A stretch of DNA of 49,806 nt, taken from assembly GCA_964610985.1 (NCBI GenBank), contig CAZSZJ010000007.1, forward strand, positions 1 to 49,806. The letters are read 5' to 3'. Every line of letters begins with the position of its first letter. The stretch's first letter is position 1. The notes beneath the pieces were generated by a model, which saw only the letters and a program-made list of their open reading frames with translations, was not told the origin of the DNA and made no database searches. A program made the translations under genes and the position numbers. Shown here piece by piece: positions 33,028-42,246 of the stretch. Source of the DNA: JARIHD01 sp964610985. Its GTDB lineage: Bacteria; Patescibacteriota; Saccharimonadia; Saccharimonadales; UBA4665.

Positions 33028-33126
33028 AAACGACAGAAAGAAAATGGTTATGGTATTATTGGGTTATATTCTCAGAATAAAGTCCGTGGGTACACCGATG
33101 TTATCCATATAAAGCAAGAAGGGCAT

Positions 33127-34287
33127 ATGAAACAATCTGTCGACACTCTCCATTCCTCAAATTCAGGAGCCTCTTCGAGATGGAAGAACAAAGTTATAGC
33201 CATCGTGGCTGCGCTTGCCGTCGTTATTATTGGGTATGCCCTTATAATGTCTAAGGCTGCTGGCTCATTTGTATCTATTGACCCTTCGGCTGCCACGTTG
33301 TCCGGTAACGCCTCTGTTGCAACGACCGGCGATGGCACTAAAGCCATTAGTTTTAATGCCCCGCCGACCACTCCTCCACCGCCCCTTCCTGGTGGCAGCC
33401 CAGCCTTCTCGACCAATGCGGGCCGGGAAATCCCTGACACGTTGTATGGCGTCACAACCGAATCAGTCTCTAGCCTTTCGGCTCTTAATGACTCTCTGTC
33501 AAGGCACACAAAACGGCCGATCACCCGGATAGTTTTTCAAAGCGGAACTTCGCCTTCGGACTACACTACCGCAGTAAGTACACTTCGTAACCGCAGCTAT
33601 CTTATGGGAGAAATTCTGGACTCTTCGTCTATGAAGCAGACGACTGTATCCAGCTATAAGACACGAGCGGCCAATTTTGTATCGGCCTTTAAAAATAACG
33701 TGGATATTTGGGAAATCGGCAACGAACTGAATGGGGAGTGGCTTGGAACTCCGGCAGATATTAACGCAAAAACACAGGCCGCATACGACGTCGTCGAAAA
33801 AGACAATAGTGCGCTTAACCTGCGTTCGGCGATCACCCTGAACTACTGGCCAAGCTCCAACTGCTATTCACAACCTTGGGAGGACACGGCATCCTTCGCC
33901 AACCAGTTGCCCGCCGAAGTTAAAAACGGCGTAGACTATGTTTTCCTTAGTTTCTACGAAACCGCTTGCTCGCCCAGAGCCTATCCAAGCGCCACCGACT
34001 TCACTAACATTTTCAATAAACTGAAGGTGACCTTTCCTAATGCAAAAGTTGGTATGGGAGAGATTGGCGCCCAAGGAAAAGCCGACGGACTATCGAGTGA
34101 GCCGTCACTCACCGAGAAACAGCGCATCGCCAACACCTACTACGGCATGCACAATACCCTCAAAACCAACCTTGGCAGCAGGTACGTCGGTGGCTACTTC
34201 TGGTGGTACTATTTCCAAGACGCAGTCCCCTACAATAAAACCGATTCTATGTGGCCAACCATTGAGCGACTATTTGGTGAGTATTAG
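33127..34287 (+). CDS. Membrane-anchored glycoside hydrolase-like TIM-barrel protein
   Basis: 386 residues. A basic head is followed by a transmembrane segment (VIAIVAALAVVIIGYALIMS, about 24-43), then a Ser/Pro/Thr linker (NAPPTTPPPPLPGG) and a TIM-barrel-like domain. DIWEIGNELNGEW has the Asn-Glu of the clan GH-A acid/base, and VGMGEIGAQG could hold the nucleophile Glu; GGYFWWYYFQDA is the usual last strand. The enzyme would act outside the cell on glycans; the substrate is unknown. AAGGGC precedes the ATG. The next gene is a secreted propeller protein. Confidence 0.65.
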   Translation: MKQSVDTLHSSNSGASSRWKNKVIAIVAALAVVIIGYALIMSKAAGSFVSIDPSAATLSGNASVATTGDGTKAISFNAPPTTPPPPLPGGSPAFSTNAGREIPDTLYGVTTESVSSLSALNDSLSRHTKRPITRIVFQSGTSPSDYTTAVSTLRNRSYLMGEILDSSSMKQTTVSSYKTRAANFVSAFKNNVDIWEIGNELNGEWLGTPADINAKTQAAYDVVEKDNSALNLRSAITLNYWPSSNCYSQPWEDTASFANQLPAEVKNGVDYVFLSFYETACSPRAYPSATDFTNIFNKLKVTFPNAKVGMGEIGAQGKADGLSSEPSLTEKQRIANTYYGMHNTLKTNLGSRYVGGYFWWYYFQDAVPYNKTDSMWPTIERLFGEY

Positions 34288-34448
34288 ACGGGGCGAGTTC
34301 TCGAATCAAGTTAGATTCCTAGATAAACAGCCTTAGAAGACTGAGAAGCCCTGTAGAAATTATTATAGTCGGTCCTTTTAGCAAAATGATTTACTCAACC
34401 TTGTAGGGATGCTTCAAAAGATGGAAGCACATAATACAGGGAACAAGA

Positions 34449-37400
34449 GTGGGCTTATTCAGAGGACGTCGCACAGTAAAACGCGGAATAGTTTTGACGT
34501 TGGTCGTAGTTTTGGCGGCGAATTGCATGGTTGTTTTACAAAATTTTTCCGCCCCCGTTCAGGCAGCCGCCCCGTACCCTGCAAGTGACGTTATTGGCCT
34601 GCCAGATTTGGACTCAGATACTGCCAATGCCAGTGGTTTTAGCACTCCCTATAAAACCATTCTAGATGAAATACATCACCGCATGTACGTTGCTGACGCT
34701 TATAATAGCCGCGTTGTGGTCTTTAATTTGTCAAATTCCAACCAGCTTGTCGACCGCCAGGCCGATTACCAACTTGGCCAAGCTACCATGACCCAAGGCG
34801 GGTCCAACTGCACCTCCCCGGCAGCAACGACCATGTGTCAACCACGCGGCCTAGACTTAGATGGATCCAAGAGATGGCTCTATGTTGCCGACACGAACAA
34901 TGCGCGGGTACTCGTCTTTGACACCAACAATCTTGCATCGGGCATGGCCGCGACCGCTGTTATTGGTCAGACCGATTTTACCAGTGATACGCAGGGCACG
35001 ACAGCGACCACGTTCAAAAACCCTTCAGACATTGCGGTAGACAATATGAATAACCGATTGTTTGTTGCAGATAATAACAATTTCCGCGTTTTAGCCTTTG
35101 CCATGAACCCGGATGGGACGGTGACGGACGGGACAGCTGATTCGGTGTTGGGCCAATCCGATTTTACGAGTAGTATCATTTTTGGGGCGGCAGCCGATAG
35201 ATTCGGCAATGCCAACAGCATATCGATCAATCCGGACGGGACAAAACTTGCAGTAGCCGACTCTACTTTCGGTCGCGTCCTTTTTTTTGATGTTACCAGC
35301 ATCACCAATGGCGAGGACGCGGTTGCGCTCGTGGGCAAACCCGACTTTACTTCTACCGCACCGGGGTGTAGCCCTTATGGCGATTCTATTGATGAGACAT
35401 CAGTATGCGGGCAATACTTAGGCGCAACCTTTGACAGCACCCACGACCGTATATTCATTAGTGATGGTATAAATTCGCGGACGCTTATTTTTAACCTCGG
35501 TAGTAACGACTTGCCACTCGATGGTAATGCCGATTTTGTGCTGGGACAAGCTAACTTCACGACTGGATCTAAATCTGATCCGAGCGCCACAAGCTTTTAT
35601 CTTCAACAGGGAGCGGCAATAGACCCCGTCCAAAACCTGCTGTACCTTGTTGACCTTGATAACCACCGCATCTTGACCTTTGACGTGGCATCGATAACCA
35701 ATGGTGAGGCAGCTGTAGCCGTACTAGGTCAAACAACCCAAGACGGCACGCCACGGTTTACTACGTCATTCAAAAATAATCATGCGCCGACCGCAACAAA
35801 CATGGGCTACCCGACAGACTCGATAGTCGACACCACCAACCACCGGGTATTCGTAGCAGATGCGCAATCCAATCGCGTCCTTGTGTACAATATGGACTCA
35901 AGCAACAACCTTGTAGACAAAACAGCAGATGCAGTATTGGGCCAGACTGACTTTACCAGCTGGCAGTCTGGAAATGGCGCGACCAAACTCGACTGCAACG
36001 GAGGATTTTACTGTGGACTCGCTTATGACAACGAACGTCAGTTACTTTTTGTGTCCGCCACCCACCGCGTACAGGTCTTTGATGTGGCGACTATTACCAA
36101 TGGGGAAGCGGCCGTTCATGTGCTAGGACAACCCGATTTTACCGCCACCGCTTGCAATACCACCCAGGAAAACGCCTGCCCTGGAGGGTATGGCCTCGCC
36201 TTCGACCAAGTCAACAAACGGCTTTTTGTTCCGGACGGAGATTCGTATAGGATCCTGGTTTTTGACACGGCGACAATTACTGACGGTGAACCTGCTACCC
36301 ACGTTTTGGGCCAGGAAGATTTTACAACGGTAGATAGCAATCATACGGCGGCTGATAGGTTTTATGTGAGTTACAGCGGTCTTACTTTTGATAATGCAGG
36401 GCAACGGCTTTTCTTTGGCGACAGCTCCAACAACCGTGTCCTGATCTTTGATGTGGCGCCTGGGCAGATTACCAATGGCATGGACGCCAGTCATGTTCTT
36501 GGCCAAAGCAATTTTACCGACGATGGCTACTCCTTGACCCCAGAAGGTCTAACCGCGCCCCAGGGTATTGTGTACGACGAATCGCAAAAGAGGCTTTTTG
36601 TATTTGAATATTTGGCGCGCGTAAAAGCCTTTGACGTAGCAAGTATTACAGATGGTGAGGCGGCCATAGGCATTCTCGGCCAGGCCGATTTTACGGGTGA
36701 CTCGACCGATACCATAACTTCGCCCACTAAAGTCCATTCTGATGCTATTGGAATGGGTTTTGACCCCATCAACCAACGACTGTATATGCCCCAGTCTCAG
36801 ATCGCACGCGTAGCAGTGTTTGAATTCGCAAAAATAACGAGTGCCAGCCTGCCTGACGGATCAGTCGGTGCAAGCTACAACACCTCAATCACCACCAGCA
36901 GCACGAAAGGCACCAAAAACTTCGCCGTAACCAGCGGTGTGCTTCCAACCGGGCTCAGCCTAAACAACACAACCGGTACCATTAGTGGCACGCCCACGAG
37001 TGCGGTCCATAGCATCTTTACAGTAGCCTTAACAGATGATAACGGCGCAGTTGGCGCCTACACTTACGCTCGAGAAATTACGCTTTCGGTAAACGCTCCT
37101 GCCGACAACAACGACAGTCCGTCAAACCAGCCAAAACCTACCAGCGCCCCAGGCGCACAACTGGCGGCCGATGATAGCCAAACGTCTTCCACGTCTTCGG
37201 TCATCGAGGCAACACCCGAGGAGGCGATATTCCTTGGTGACCAACCGGCCTTCTTTAGTACCGAGGGTGCGACAGTGGAAATGGAAGTTGGCGAACAGGT
37301 TTCATTATGCAGTGACGGAAGTTCAAGCTGCGCCGCCAGCGAACGTATCACAGCCACACTCAGCAGCATCAATTATGACGCCCAAACCGTCACCCTCACT

Positions 37401-37697
37401 TTCTCCCCATCTGGCCAACAAGAAACCTTACAGATACAGATCAAGAAAAACATTGACCTTACCAAAGATAACAAGGCCGACCTGGTGGCTAAACTCACCC
37501 ATCTGGAACCCCACAAGGCATTCATTAACTTCCGCCTTGCCGCCGACATCAAACCAGGCGGACACGCCGAGCACCAAAAACAAAACAAACAAGCCACAGA
37601 CAGGCAGGCCAACGCCAAAACGTTACTCTGGATGTTGGCAGGTATCATAGGTGTTACTGTCTTCGTGCTCATTGTCCGCTCTCTCAAAAAACGATAG
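34449..37697 (+). CDS. Secreted NHL/propeller-repeat protein with Ig-like domain and C-terminal membrane anchor
   Basis: 1082 residues, GTG start with AGGGAA upstream. The signal peptide is about residues 1-40, ending near SAPVQA. About eleven repeats of roughly 70 residues each carry a variant of VLGQ-x-DFT together with VADxxNxRVLVFD, the NHL-like propeller blade signature, possibly two propellers. An Ig-like putative domain (about 795-870) contains GVLPTGLSLNNTTGTISGTP. A Pro/Ser linker and a beta-rich domain lead to one C-terminal helix (LLWMLAGIIGVTVFVLIV) and a basic tail. This is a type I surface protein, probably for adhesion or host contact. Confidence 0.8.
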   Translation: MGLFRGRRTVKRGIVLTLVVVLAANCMVVLQNFSAPVQAAAPYPASDVIGLPDLDSDTANASGFSTPYKTILDEIHHRMYVADAYNSRVVVFNLSNSNQLVDRQADYQLGQATMTQGGSNCTSPAATTMCQPRGLDLDGSKRWLYVADTNNARVLVFDTNNLASGMAATAVIGQTDFTSDTQGTTATTFKNPSDIAVDNMNNRLFVADNNNFRVLAFAMNPDGTVTDGTADSVLGQSDFTSSIIFGAAADRFGNANSISINPDGTKLAVADSTFGRVLFFDVTSITNGEDAVALVGKPDFTSTAPGCSPYGDSIDETSVCGQYLGATFDSTHDRIFISDGINSRTLIFNLGSNDLPLDGNADFVLGQANFTTGSKSDPSATSFYLQQGAAIDPVQNLLYLVDLDNHRILTFDVASITNGEAAVAVLGQTTQDGTPRFTTSFKNNHAPTATNMGYPTDSIVDTTNHRVFVADAQSNRVLVYNMDSSNNLVDKTADAVLGQTDFTSWQSGNGATKLDCNGGFYCGLAYDNERQLLFVSATHRVQVFDVATITNGEAAVHVLGQPDFTATACNTTQENACPGGYGLAFDQVNKRLFVPDGDSYRILVFDTATITDGEPATHVLGQEDFTTVDSNHTAADRFYVSYSGLTFDNAGQRLFFGDSSNNRVLIFDVAPGQITNGMDASHVLGQSNFTDDGYSLTPEGLTAPQGIVYDESQKRLFVFEYLARVKAFDVASITDGEAAIGILGQADFTGDSTDTITSPTKVHSDAIGMGFDPINQRLYMPQSQIARVAVFEFAKITSASLPDGSVGASYNTSITTSSTKGTKNFAVTSGVLPTGLSLNNTTGTISGTPTSAVHSIFTVALTDDNGAVGAYTYAREITLSVNAPADNNDSPSNQPKPTSAPGAQLAADDSQTSSTSSVIEATPEEAIFLGDQPAFFSTEGATVEMEVGEQVSLCSDGSSSCAASERITATLSSINYDAQTVTLTFSPSGQQETLQIQIKKNIDLTKDNKADLVAKLTHLEPHKAFINFRLAADIKPGGHAEHQKQNKQATDRQANAKTLLWMLAGIIGVTVFVLIVRSLKKR

Positions 37698-37821
37698 GCC
37701 GTAAGACAGAATGTACCCGCATAAATTACTTAAGCCTTTGTAATCTTTCGAGCCATACGTAAAATCACTCCCGCAGACTTGGAGCGACTAATACGCGGCT
37801 GGAAGAAACTGCACCTGTGAA

Positions 37822-38265
37822 TTATTTTAGACCAGCGACAACATCGCAGAAGTCACTTGGATACTTTACCTGCAATAACTCAGCGGCCTTCATAGGCGCA
37901 AACCAGCCGCAAGCTATATGCTCCTCGGATAATATGACCTTTATATCATCGGGAACACTACAGGCGTAAATGCTCAATATAAGTCCAACCGTCTCTTCAT
38001 TATCAACTGGAATACGGAGGTTCGACAGCACCATATTTACGGGCTGAATGTTTGTTATTTCGGCTATGCCCGTCTCTTCAAGCACTTCACGCTGTAATGT
38101 GTCCTCAACAGATTCGCCCTTCTGTACACGGCCACCAGGCAGATCCCAATAGTCCTTACGTTCGCCACCCAGCTTTGCCAGGTTGACCTGCATCAATAGC
38201 ACCTCGCCCTTTTGGTTACGAATGAGCGCTTTTATGCCGAGGTGGAATACATCCTCGATACTCAT
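37822..38265 (-). CDS. Nudix hydrolase
   Basis: 147 residues with the Nudix box around residues 43-66 (GGRVQKGESVEDTLQREV then LEETGI), preceded by LGGERKDYWDLPGG. The order and length fit ADP-ribose/NTP pyrophosphatases of the MutT type; the substrate cannot be read. Its ATG overlaps the stop of the upstream methyltransferase by four bases, so the two are translationally coupled. It ends after about 125 nt of non-coding sequence downstream of the propeller protein gene. Confidence 0.9.
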   Translation of the reverse strand: MSIEDVFHLGIKALIRNQKGEVLLMQVNLAKLGGERKDYWDLPGGRVQKGESVEDTLQREVLEETGIAEITNIQPVNMVLSNLRIPVDNEETVGLILSIYACSVPDDIKVILSEEHIACGWFAPMKAAELLQVKYPSDFCDVVAGLK

Positions 38266-38924
38266 TTGGTGGCCACCAGCTCTACGACGTTGTCGTCACG
38301 GGGAGCGAGCTTGGTGCGCATAAAGTCGGTGAATAAGCGCTCGTCATACGATTTAATGTACTCGACAGCAAAACCAGCCTTCGCTACATGGTCACGAATA
38401 GAGTCTTCGGAGTGAAAGTAACGCACAGATGTATGTGTTTTACCGGTTTGTTCATTGACATGCACGCACGTGGTTAAACCGGTTTCCGGATCATATGTTG
38501 ACTTGGGGTCTGTTGCATCTGAACAATTCACCGAGCGGACAACCACAAACAGCTTGCCGCCAGGCTTGAGCACCCGGCGTAGTTCAGCCAGTGCTGCGTC
38601 CAGCTTAGCTTTTGGCAAGTAATGCAATACTAGTCGCGCATAAATATAGTCGAAGTGATCATCGTCGTACGGGAGAGGTGCTGCGACGTCCTCAATCTTT
38701 GCCTCGATCTGATGCTCTAGGTGTTTCTCGTGTATAAACTTCTGGGCAAATGCAGCTCCCTCTTCGTCGACAGTCGTTGCCACGATGTGCCGCTCCGGAT
38801 TAGTTTCGGCCATGCGGATCTCGGCAACACCGCCTGTTGATATGCCTACGCTATAAATTTCTCGGTCATTGTCAGTCAAGATTGCAATGCCGTTGTCTTC
38901 GCTTTGTGATCCTTGAATATTCAT
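38262..38924 (-). CDS. Class I SAM-dependent methyltransferase
   Basis: About 220 residues. Motif I is IYSVGISTGGVAEIRMAET, the acidic motif II region is TTVDEEG, and the post-motif region FDYIYARLVLHYLPKAKLD then LRRVLKPGGKLFVVVRS is typical of small-molecule or quinone-type methyltransferases of the Methyltransf_11 class. Motif I differs from the usual D-x-G-x-G-x-G (VGISTGG), so SAM binding may be altered. The start is uncertain: the ATG at 38924 has AGGAG only 1 nt away, and in-frame upstream starts reach 38969, where a TTG overlaps the stop of the next gene. It is coupled to the Nudix gene by a 4-nt overlap. Confidence 0.75.
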   Translation of the reverse strand: MNIQGSQSEDNGIAILTDNDREIYSVGISTGGVAEIRMAETNPERHIVATTVDEEGAAFAQKFIHEKHLEHQIEAKIEDVAAPLPYDDDHFDYIYARLVLHYLPKAKLDAALAELRRVLKPGGKLFVVVRSVNCSDATDPKSTYDPETGLTTCVHVNEQTGKTHTSVRYFHSEDSIRDHVAKAGFAVEYIKSYDERLFTDFMRTKLAPRDDNVVELVATK

Positions 38925-38965
38925 TCTCCTATGATACAGCATCATCACTTTCTTCTTGTGGAACT

Positions 38966-39283
38966 TCAAGGATGCCGCTTTTCTTTCCTAATCCTTCTAA
39001 TAAGATATATAACTCCCCAGATCCACGCTCCACATAGACTAATCCCCACTATTAACGTCCGCACCGTGTTGGAAAATGGCAGCACTTCCATTACAAAATA
39101 TAAATAGGCAGCAAAGGGTCCTACATAGAATACAAAAGGAATGAGTCCCGCGAAGGGCTGTAGGCCCCGTTCGTGTATATCGTCAAAATGGTTATACAAT
39201 CCTGTATCACCGTAATTCTTTTTAACTTGCCGACGATTAACCTTGCGCGTCAGCCACCAAACAAAACGGTTATAGAACATCAT
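38966..39283 (-). CDS. Small membrane protein with two transmembrane helices
   Basis: 105 residues. The N-terminus is basic (WLTRKVNRRQVKKNYGDTG). Hydrophobic segments are at about 47-64 (FVFYVGPFAAYLYFVMEV) and 72-95 (TLIVGISLCGAWIWGVIYLI), with a basic end RRIRKEKRHP. No family recognised. It is the first gene of a minus-strand run with the methyltransferase and Nudix genes. GAAGGG precedes the start. Confidence 0.65.
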   Translation of the reverse strand: MMFYNRFVWWLTRKVNRRQVKKNYGDTGLYNHFDDIHERGLQPFAGLIPFVFYVGPFAAYLYFVMEVLPFSNTVRTLIVGISLCGAWIWGVIYLIRRIRKEKRHP

Positions 39284-39301
39284 GACCCTTCATTTTAACA
39301 G

Positions 39302-39370
39302 ATGTGGAACACTTTGTATTCGGTTCTATATCGCTCGGGTGAAAGACTTAAAGAGCTAAAAAGTCATTGA
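39302..39370 (+). CDS. WNT-core short ORF, copy A
   Basis: 22 codons beginning MWNTLYSVLY and ending RLKELKSH. The WNT-L core followed by a hydrophobic-Arg-Leu helix and an E-L-x-x-H end matches the short ORFs at 42619, 44369, 46598 and 48832. It lacks the M-V-S-L opening of the others and has no hairpin upstream. The last 23 nt overlap the end of the convergent peptidase gene. See the findings. Confidence 0.5.
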   Translation: MWNTLYSVLYRSGERLKELKSH

Positions 39371-40217
39371 CTGTTTTGAGATATCTTTCAGATTCTTCGA
39401 GGTGGGGCATATGAGAACTATTCTCAAATATAATCCAGTCCGCATCAGGCATTCTTTCTTGAGCAATCTTCATTTGGCGTGGCGTAGCTTCGTCATATTT
39501 ACCCGAGAGCAATAAAGTAGGGACTGTAATCTCTTTTAGTCTATCTAGGGCGCTCCATCCTTTTAGAGTGCCGGTAGCAAAGGCTTCGCTTGGCCCCCAC
39601 ATGACATTATAAACTTGCGTTCCCGCGTTGCTATCAGCTAGCTTCATCATTGCAGGACAAGGTTTTGCGCGGCACACGAAATTTTCTTGAAAAACATTGT
39701 ATGCCTCTTTATATTCCTGCGAATTTGTAGTTCCGGCATTTTCATGCTTGCGCATAGTTCCTGCAATCCCTGAAGGCAACAGATCTTTAAGCTTATCTGC
39801 CTCTTCAACCCACAAACCCGTATCCAGAAGTGGACTCGAGAGTATAAGTTTATTAACACCCTCAGGTTTAGTAAGAAGATACTCCACCGCTAAGGTACCG
39901 CCCCAAGAATGGCCCAGTATATTAATCGAGTCTAAGTCCAGCTCTTTTCTGAGACTATTAAGTTCATCAATAAATAATTCTATGGTCCATAAAGCAGGAT
40001 CATCAGGGCGATCAGACTTTCCGCAACCAAGCTGATCATAAAGAATAACGGCATAGCCATTATCTGCGAGCTCCGAAAGATTCTGTAGATAGTGGTGCGG
40101 ATAGCCAGGACCTCCGTGCAAGACCACTAGTGGTGACTTGCCGCTATGCAAATCGCCGTAGACCGCGTACCACGTTTTGTAGCCACGAAGGTTCATGTAA
40201 TTTTCTCTTGGGTTCAT
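39348..40217 (-). CDS. Proline iminopeptidase-like alpha/beta hydrolase (S33)
   Basis: 289 residues. The opening YKTWYAVYGD, oxyanion HGGPGYPHHYL, VILYDQLGCGKSDRP and nucleophile elbow GHSWGG (Ser) define the S33 proline iminopeptidase/tricorn-interacting F1 group. GKYDEATP carries the Asp, and SSHMPHLEESERY carries the His. It removes N-terminal proline or other residues from peptides in the cytosol, useful for a peptide-scavenging lifestyle. A -10-like TATTAT ends 6 nt before the ATG. Confidence 0.88.
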   Translation of the reverse strand: MNPRENYMNLRGYKTWYAVYGDLHSGKSPLVVLHGGPGYPHHYLQNLSELADNGYAVILYDQLGCGKSDRPDDPALWTIELFIDELNSLRKELDLDSINILGHSWGGTLAVEYLLTKPEGVNKLILSSPLLDTGLWVEEADKLKDLLPSGIAGTMRKHENAGTTNSQEYKEAYNVFQENFVCRAKPCPAMMKLADSNAGTQVYNVMWGPSEAFATGTLKGWSALDRLKEITVPTLLLSGKYDEATPRQMKIAQERMPDADWIIFENSSHMPHLEESERYLKTVNDFLAL

Positions 40218-40223
40218 ATCTTT

Positions 40224-40229
40224 ATAATA
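40224..40229 (-). promoter_or_regulatory. -10 box 6 nt before the peptidase start
   Basis: TATTAT on the minus strand, 6 nt from the ATG at 40217, with no ribosome site between. The upstream M14 gene ends at 40247, so the promoter sits in a 29-nt space. Confidence 0.45.
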
Positions 40230-40246
40230 GCAATGCTGCAGAGTAA

Positions 40247-41602
40247 TTATTCTGATTTGGCTGCTAGCCCGGCGGCAATTAACGTAAATCCTATCTGCGC
40301 TAATGCAAGCTCCCGCATTGGGGTGACCTCAATCCTACCACCTGCCGCATCCATCTCGGCTAATCCTGTATCAATAACTTCATGTAGTCTGTCTGCGCGT
40401 GCACTGTCATCGTAGTCCCGAGCGAGACGACCAAGCTGCCCTATTTGTGTCAATGAATAAAATGCACCACCATATCGAGCGTTAAACGCCTGACCAACAG
40501 TAGCTTCAGTCGTATCTTTCTCACCAGAGTCAAGCCCCATATAGTTGCTTATTAAATTATATTGGTAAGCAGTCGCCTCAAACAGGGGGTGGTCGATTAG
40601 CCGCTCATTCTTTGCAAGATCATCAAGATTTTGCTTAATAAAAGCCAGTAGTGCAAGTCGCCTCTTGCGGCCTTCCGTAATTGCATCAGAAAGATACACC
40701 TCCGCCGGTCTCGCATCGTCAAGCGCAGCGCAGGTGAAGTATGGCAGTTCGGTCGCTAGATGCAATGCTCGTGGCTGTACACGAGCGAGAAAATCTCTCG
40801 ACCCTCCTCCGTTAAGAATGTACTTCAGTGGGTCTTTCCCCTCAGCCTCTAGAGTATCGTACCGTCGCTCTATCGGCCAACTCGCATATAACCCCGGTGC
40901 CCACTGGGTAACAAAAGATGATTCAATTGAGTCTGTTTCAGGCTGTAAATCACAATAGTCCATCCAGGCCCGCATAGCATGGGCAAACGGCAATGGTTGC
41001 TGCTGGATATACAGATACGGCCGACCTATCGCACTATTATGCAACGCCGCCATAAAATCCGGCCGGGTCTCTTCTATAATTCGAGCGACTACCAGGGATT
41101 CTGGCAGTCCCTTACAACGGAGCCTCTTGTAATCATATGGATAGCCCGCATCAACCTGATGGCTACCTGGCGGTCGATAAAAGCCTTTCACATAACTTTC
41201 GGCCGAGAACTCCTGTCCGGCCCATCCCTGCATAGCATACCCGTCTGGATCCGCTACACCCACAACCAATGCCCTATCGTAGCCAAGAGCTTCCAATATT
41301 TCAGAATGGGCTGCAAACTGTCCGGATAAAAAATCGGTCGTAAGTGTACTGATTGCCTCGTTAGGATGCACGATTCCCTTCAAAAGCAGGCTACGACCGC
41401 CCGCCCGGGACAAATCCCCGATTTCTGTCATTTCAATTGATGTACCACGAGCCGTTCTTCCAATCTGCCGCACCGTTACTCTATCCGGATACACCTCTTC
41501 TAGTGTTTTAGCTTTTTCCTGAAGTTCTGCTGTCGTAAAAAAATGGTCATACTCCGGTATTTCTTTACATAGATCGGTAGTCGTTTGTAAGATATTTTTC
41601 AT
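40247..41602 (-). CDS. M14-family zinc carboxypeptidase-like protein
   Basis: 451 residues. The opening FTTAELQEKAKTLEEVYPDR and VRQIGRTARGTSIEMTEIGD is typical of M14. KGIVHPNEAIST contains the His-x-x-Glu zinc ligands; the third ligand His is likely in MAALHNSAIG, and ATELPYFTC holds a plausible general-base Glu. No signal peptide is present, so a cytosolic peptidase is suggested. A C-terminal extension of about 130 residues beyond the usual domain is helical. It lies upstream of the proline iminopeptidase on the same strand; the two would release amino acids from peptides. Confidence 0.8.
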   Translation of the reverse strand: MKNILQTTTDLCKEIPEYDHFFTTAELQEKAKTLEEVYPDRVTVRQIGRTARGTSIEMTEIGDLSRAGGRSLLLKGIVHPNEAISTLTTDFLSGQFAAHSEILEALGYDRALVVGVADPDGYAMQGWAGQEFSAESYVKGFYRPPGSHQVDAGYPYDYKRLRCKGLPESLVVARIIEETRPDFMAALHNSAIGRPYLYIQQQPLPFAHAMRAWMDYCDLQPETDSIESSFVTQWAPGLYASWPIERRYDTLEAEGKDPLKYILNGGGSRDFLARVQPRALHLATELPYFTCAALDDARPAEVYLSDAITEGRKRRLALLAFIKQNLDDLAKNERLIDHPLFEATAYQYNLISNYMGLDSGEKDTTEATVGQAFNARYGGAFYSLTQIGQLGRLARDYDDSARADRLHEVIDTGLAEMDAAGGRIEVTPMRELALAQIGFTLIAAGLAAKSE

Positions 41603-41911
41603 ATACGCTGGTGTTGCCGTTTCAGCATATTAACTTGCTAATGGTAATACAGAAGAAGTTGAATACCAATAGCAGGGGTAAGCCTGCCACTCATAGTCAA
41701 AGACGACCTTAAGGTCATACTTCTTGACACATATGACGGAAAGACACTTCCATTCAGGCCGGTAACGCGAGTAGTTAAGCTTAGCCGTCAAATAAAACGT
41801 TAATATTGTATGTATTTGCTTAATATTAACTGATTAGACACTTCAAGCTCTCGTGGAATCGAACTCGAAATAACGTGGTGGCACAAAAAAAGCCCTGGAG
41901 TGAGATAGGGG
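41603..41911. other. Intergenic stretch with inverted repeats, no gene seen
   Basis: About 310 nt between the M14 gene and the toxin-antitoxin promoter. It holds the inverted repeat GTTAATATT (41799-41807) / AATATTAAC (41822-41830), the short palindrome ACCTTAAGGT near 41709, and at about 41855-41880 a fragment GGAATCGAACTC that resembles an antisense tRNA T-arm, without the rest of a tRNA. A decayed tRNA end or integration scar is possible. Confidence 0.5.
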
Positions 41912-41963
41912 GTATACAAAGGTTTACGTTAGTATACGTCTATACTATACTGGTTCTAGGAGG
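41912..41963 (+). promoter_or_regulatory. Toxin-antitoxin promoter, spaced GTATAC operators and strong ribosome site
   Basis: TTTACG (41923-41928), 17 nt, TATACT (41946-41951), then AGGAGG (41958-41963), 7 nt before the antitoxin ATG. GTATAC palindromes at 41912-41917 and 41932-41937 are exactly 20 bp apart, two helical turns, and further TATAC half-sites lie at 41941 and 41946. This is the expected layout for a ribbon-helix-helix antitoxin covering its own promoter. Confidence 0.7.
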
Positions 41964-41970
41964 AATACCC

Positions 41971-42246
41971 ATGTCAACAACTCAAGCTATCAAGTTAGAC
42001 GATGAAACCAATAACCGGCTGAAAGCACTTGCCCAACAGCGGAGCAGGTCGGCCCACTGGCTAGTACGTGATGCCTTGCAGCGATATCTACTCGAGGAAG
42101 AACGCTATGAACGAGAAAAGGCAGAAGACCTAGCCGAGTACGAAGACTACATGTTAACCGGTAAAGCTATAGACAATGAGACGGTTACGTTATGGCTTAG
42201 CGAACTTGCAAAAGGTAAGAAGACGGCATGGCCAAAGCAAAAGTAG
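41971..42246 (+). CDS. Ribbon-helix-helix antitoxin (CopG/RelB-like)
   Basis: 91 residues. The RHH strand QAIKLDDETNNRLKALAQQR and the helix SRSAHWLVRDALQRYLLEEE are at residues 5-50; the acidic C-terminal tail (YEREKAEDLAEYEDYMLTGK) would neutralise the toxin. The protein represses its own promoter, which carries spaced palindromes. The gene overlaps the toxin by 19 nt, a common arrangement for coupled translation. An in-frame upstream start at 41875 would precede the promoter and is rejected. Confidence 0.92.
   Translation: MSTTQAIKLDDETNNRLKALAQQRSRSAHWLVRDALQRYLLEEERYEREKAEDLAEYEDYMLTGKAIDNETVTLWLSELAKGKKTAWPKQK

Noticed and set aside
34390..34448. Riboswitch (c-di-GMP-like) before the propeller gene
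   Set aside because: Only a short TGCTTC...GAAGCA hairpin is present; the conserved core of the known classes is missing.
41850..41885. Possible tRNA on the minus strand near GGAATCGAACTC
   Set aside because: Only a T-loop-like string; the T-stem does not pair, and no anticodon arm or acceptor can be built.
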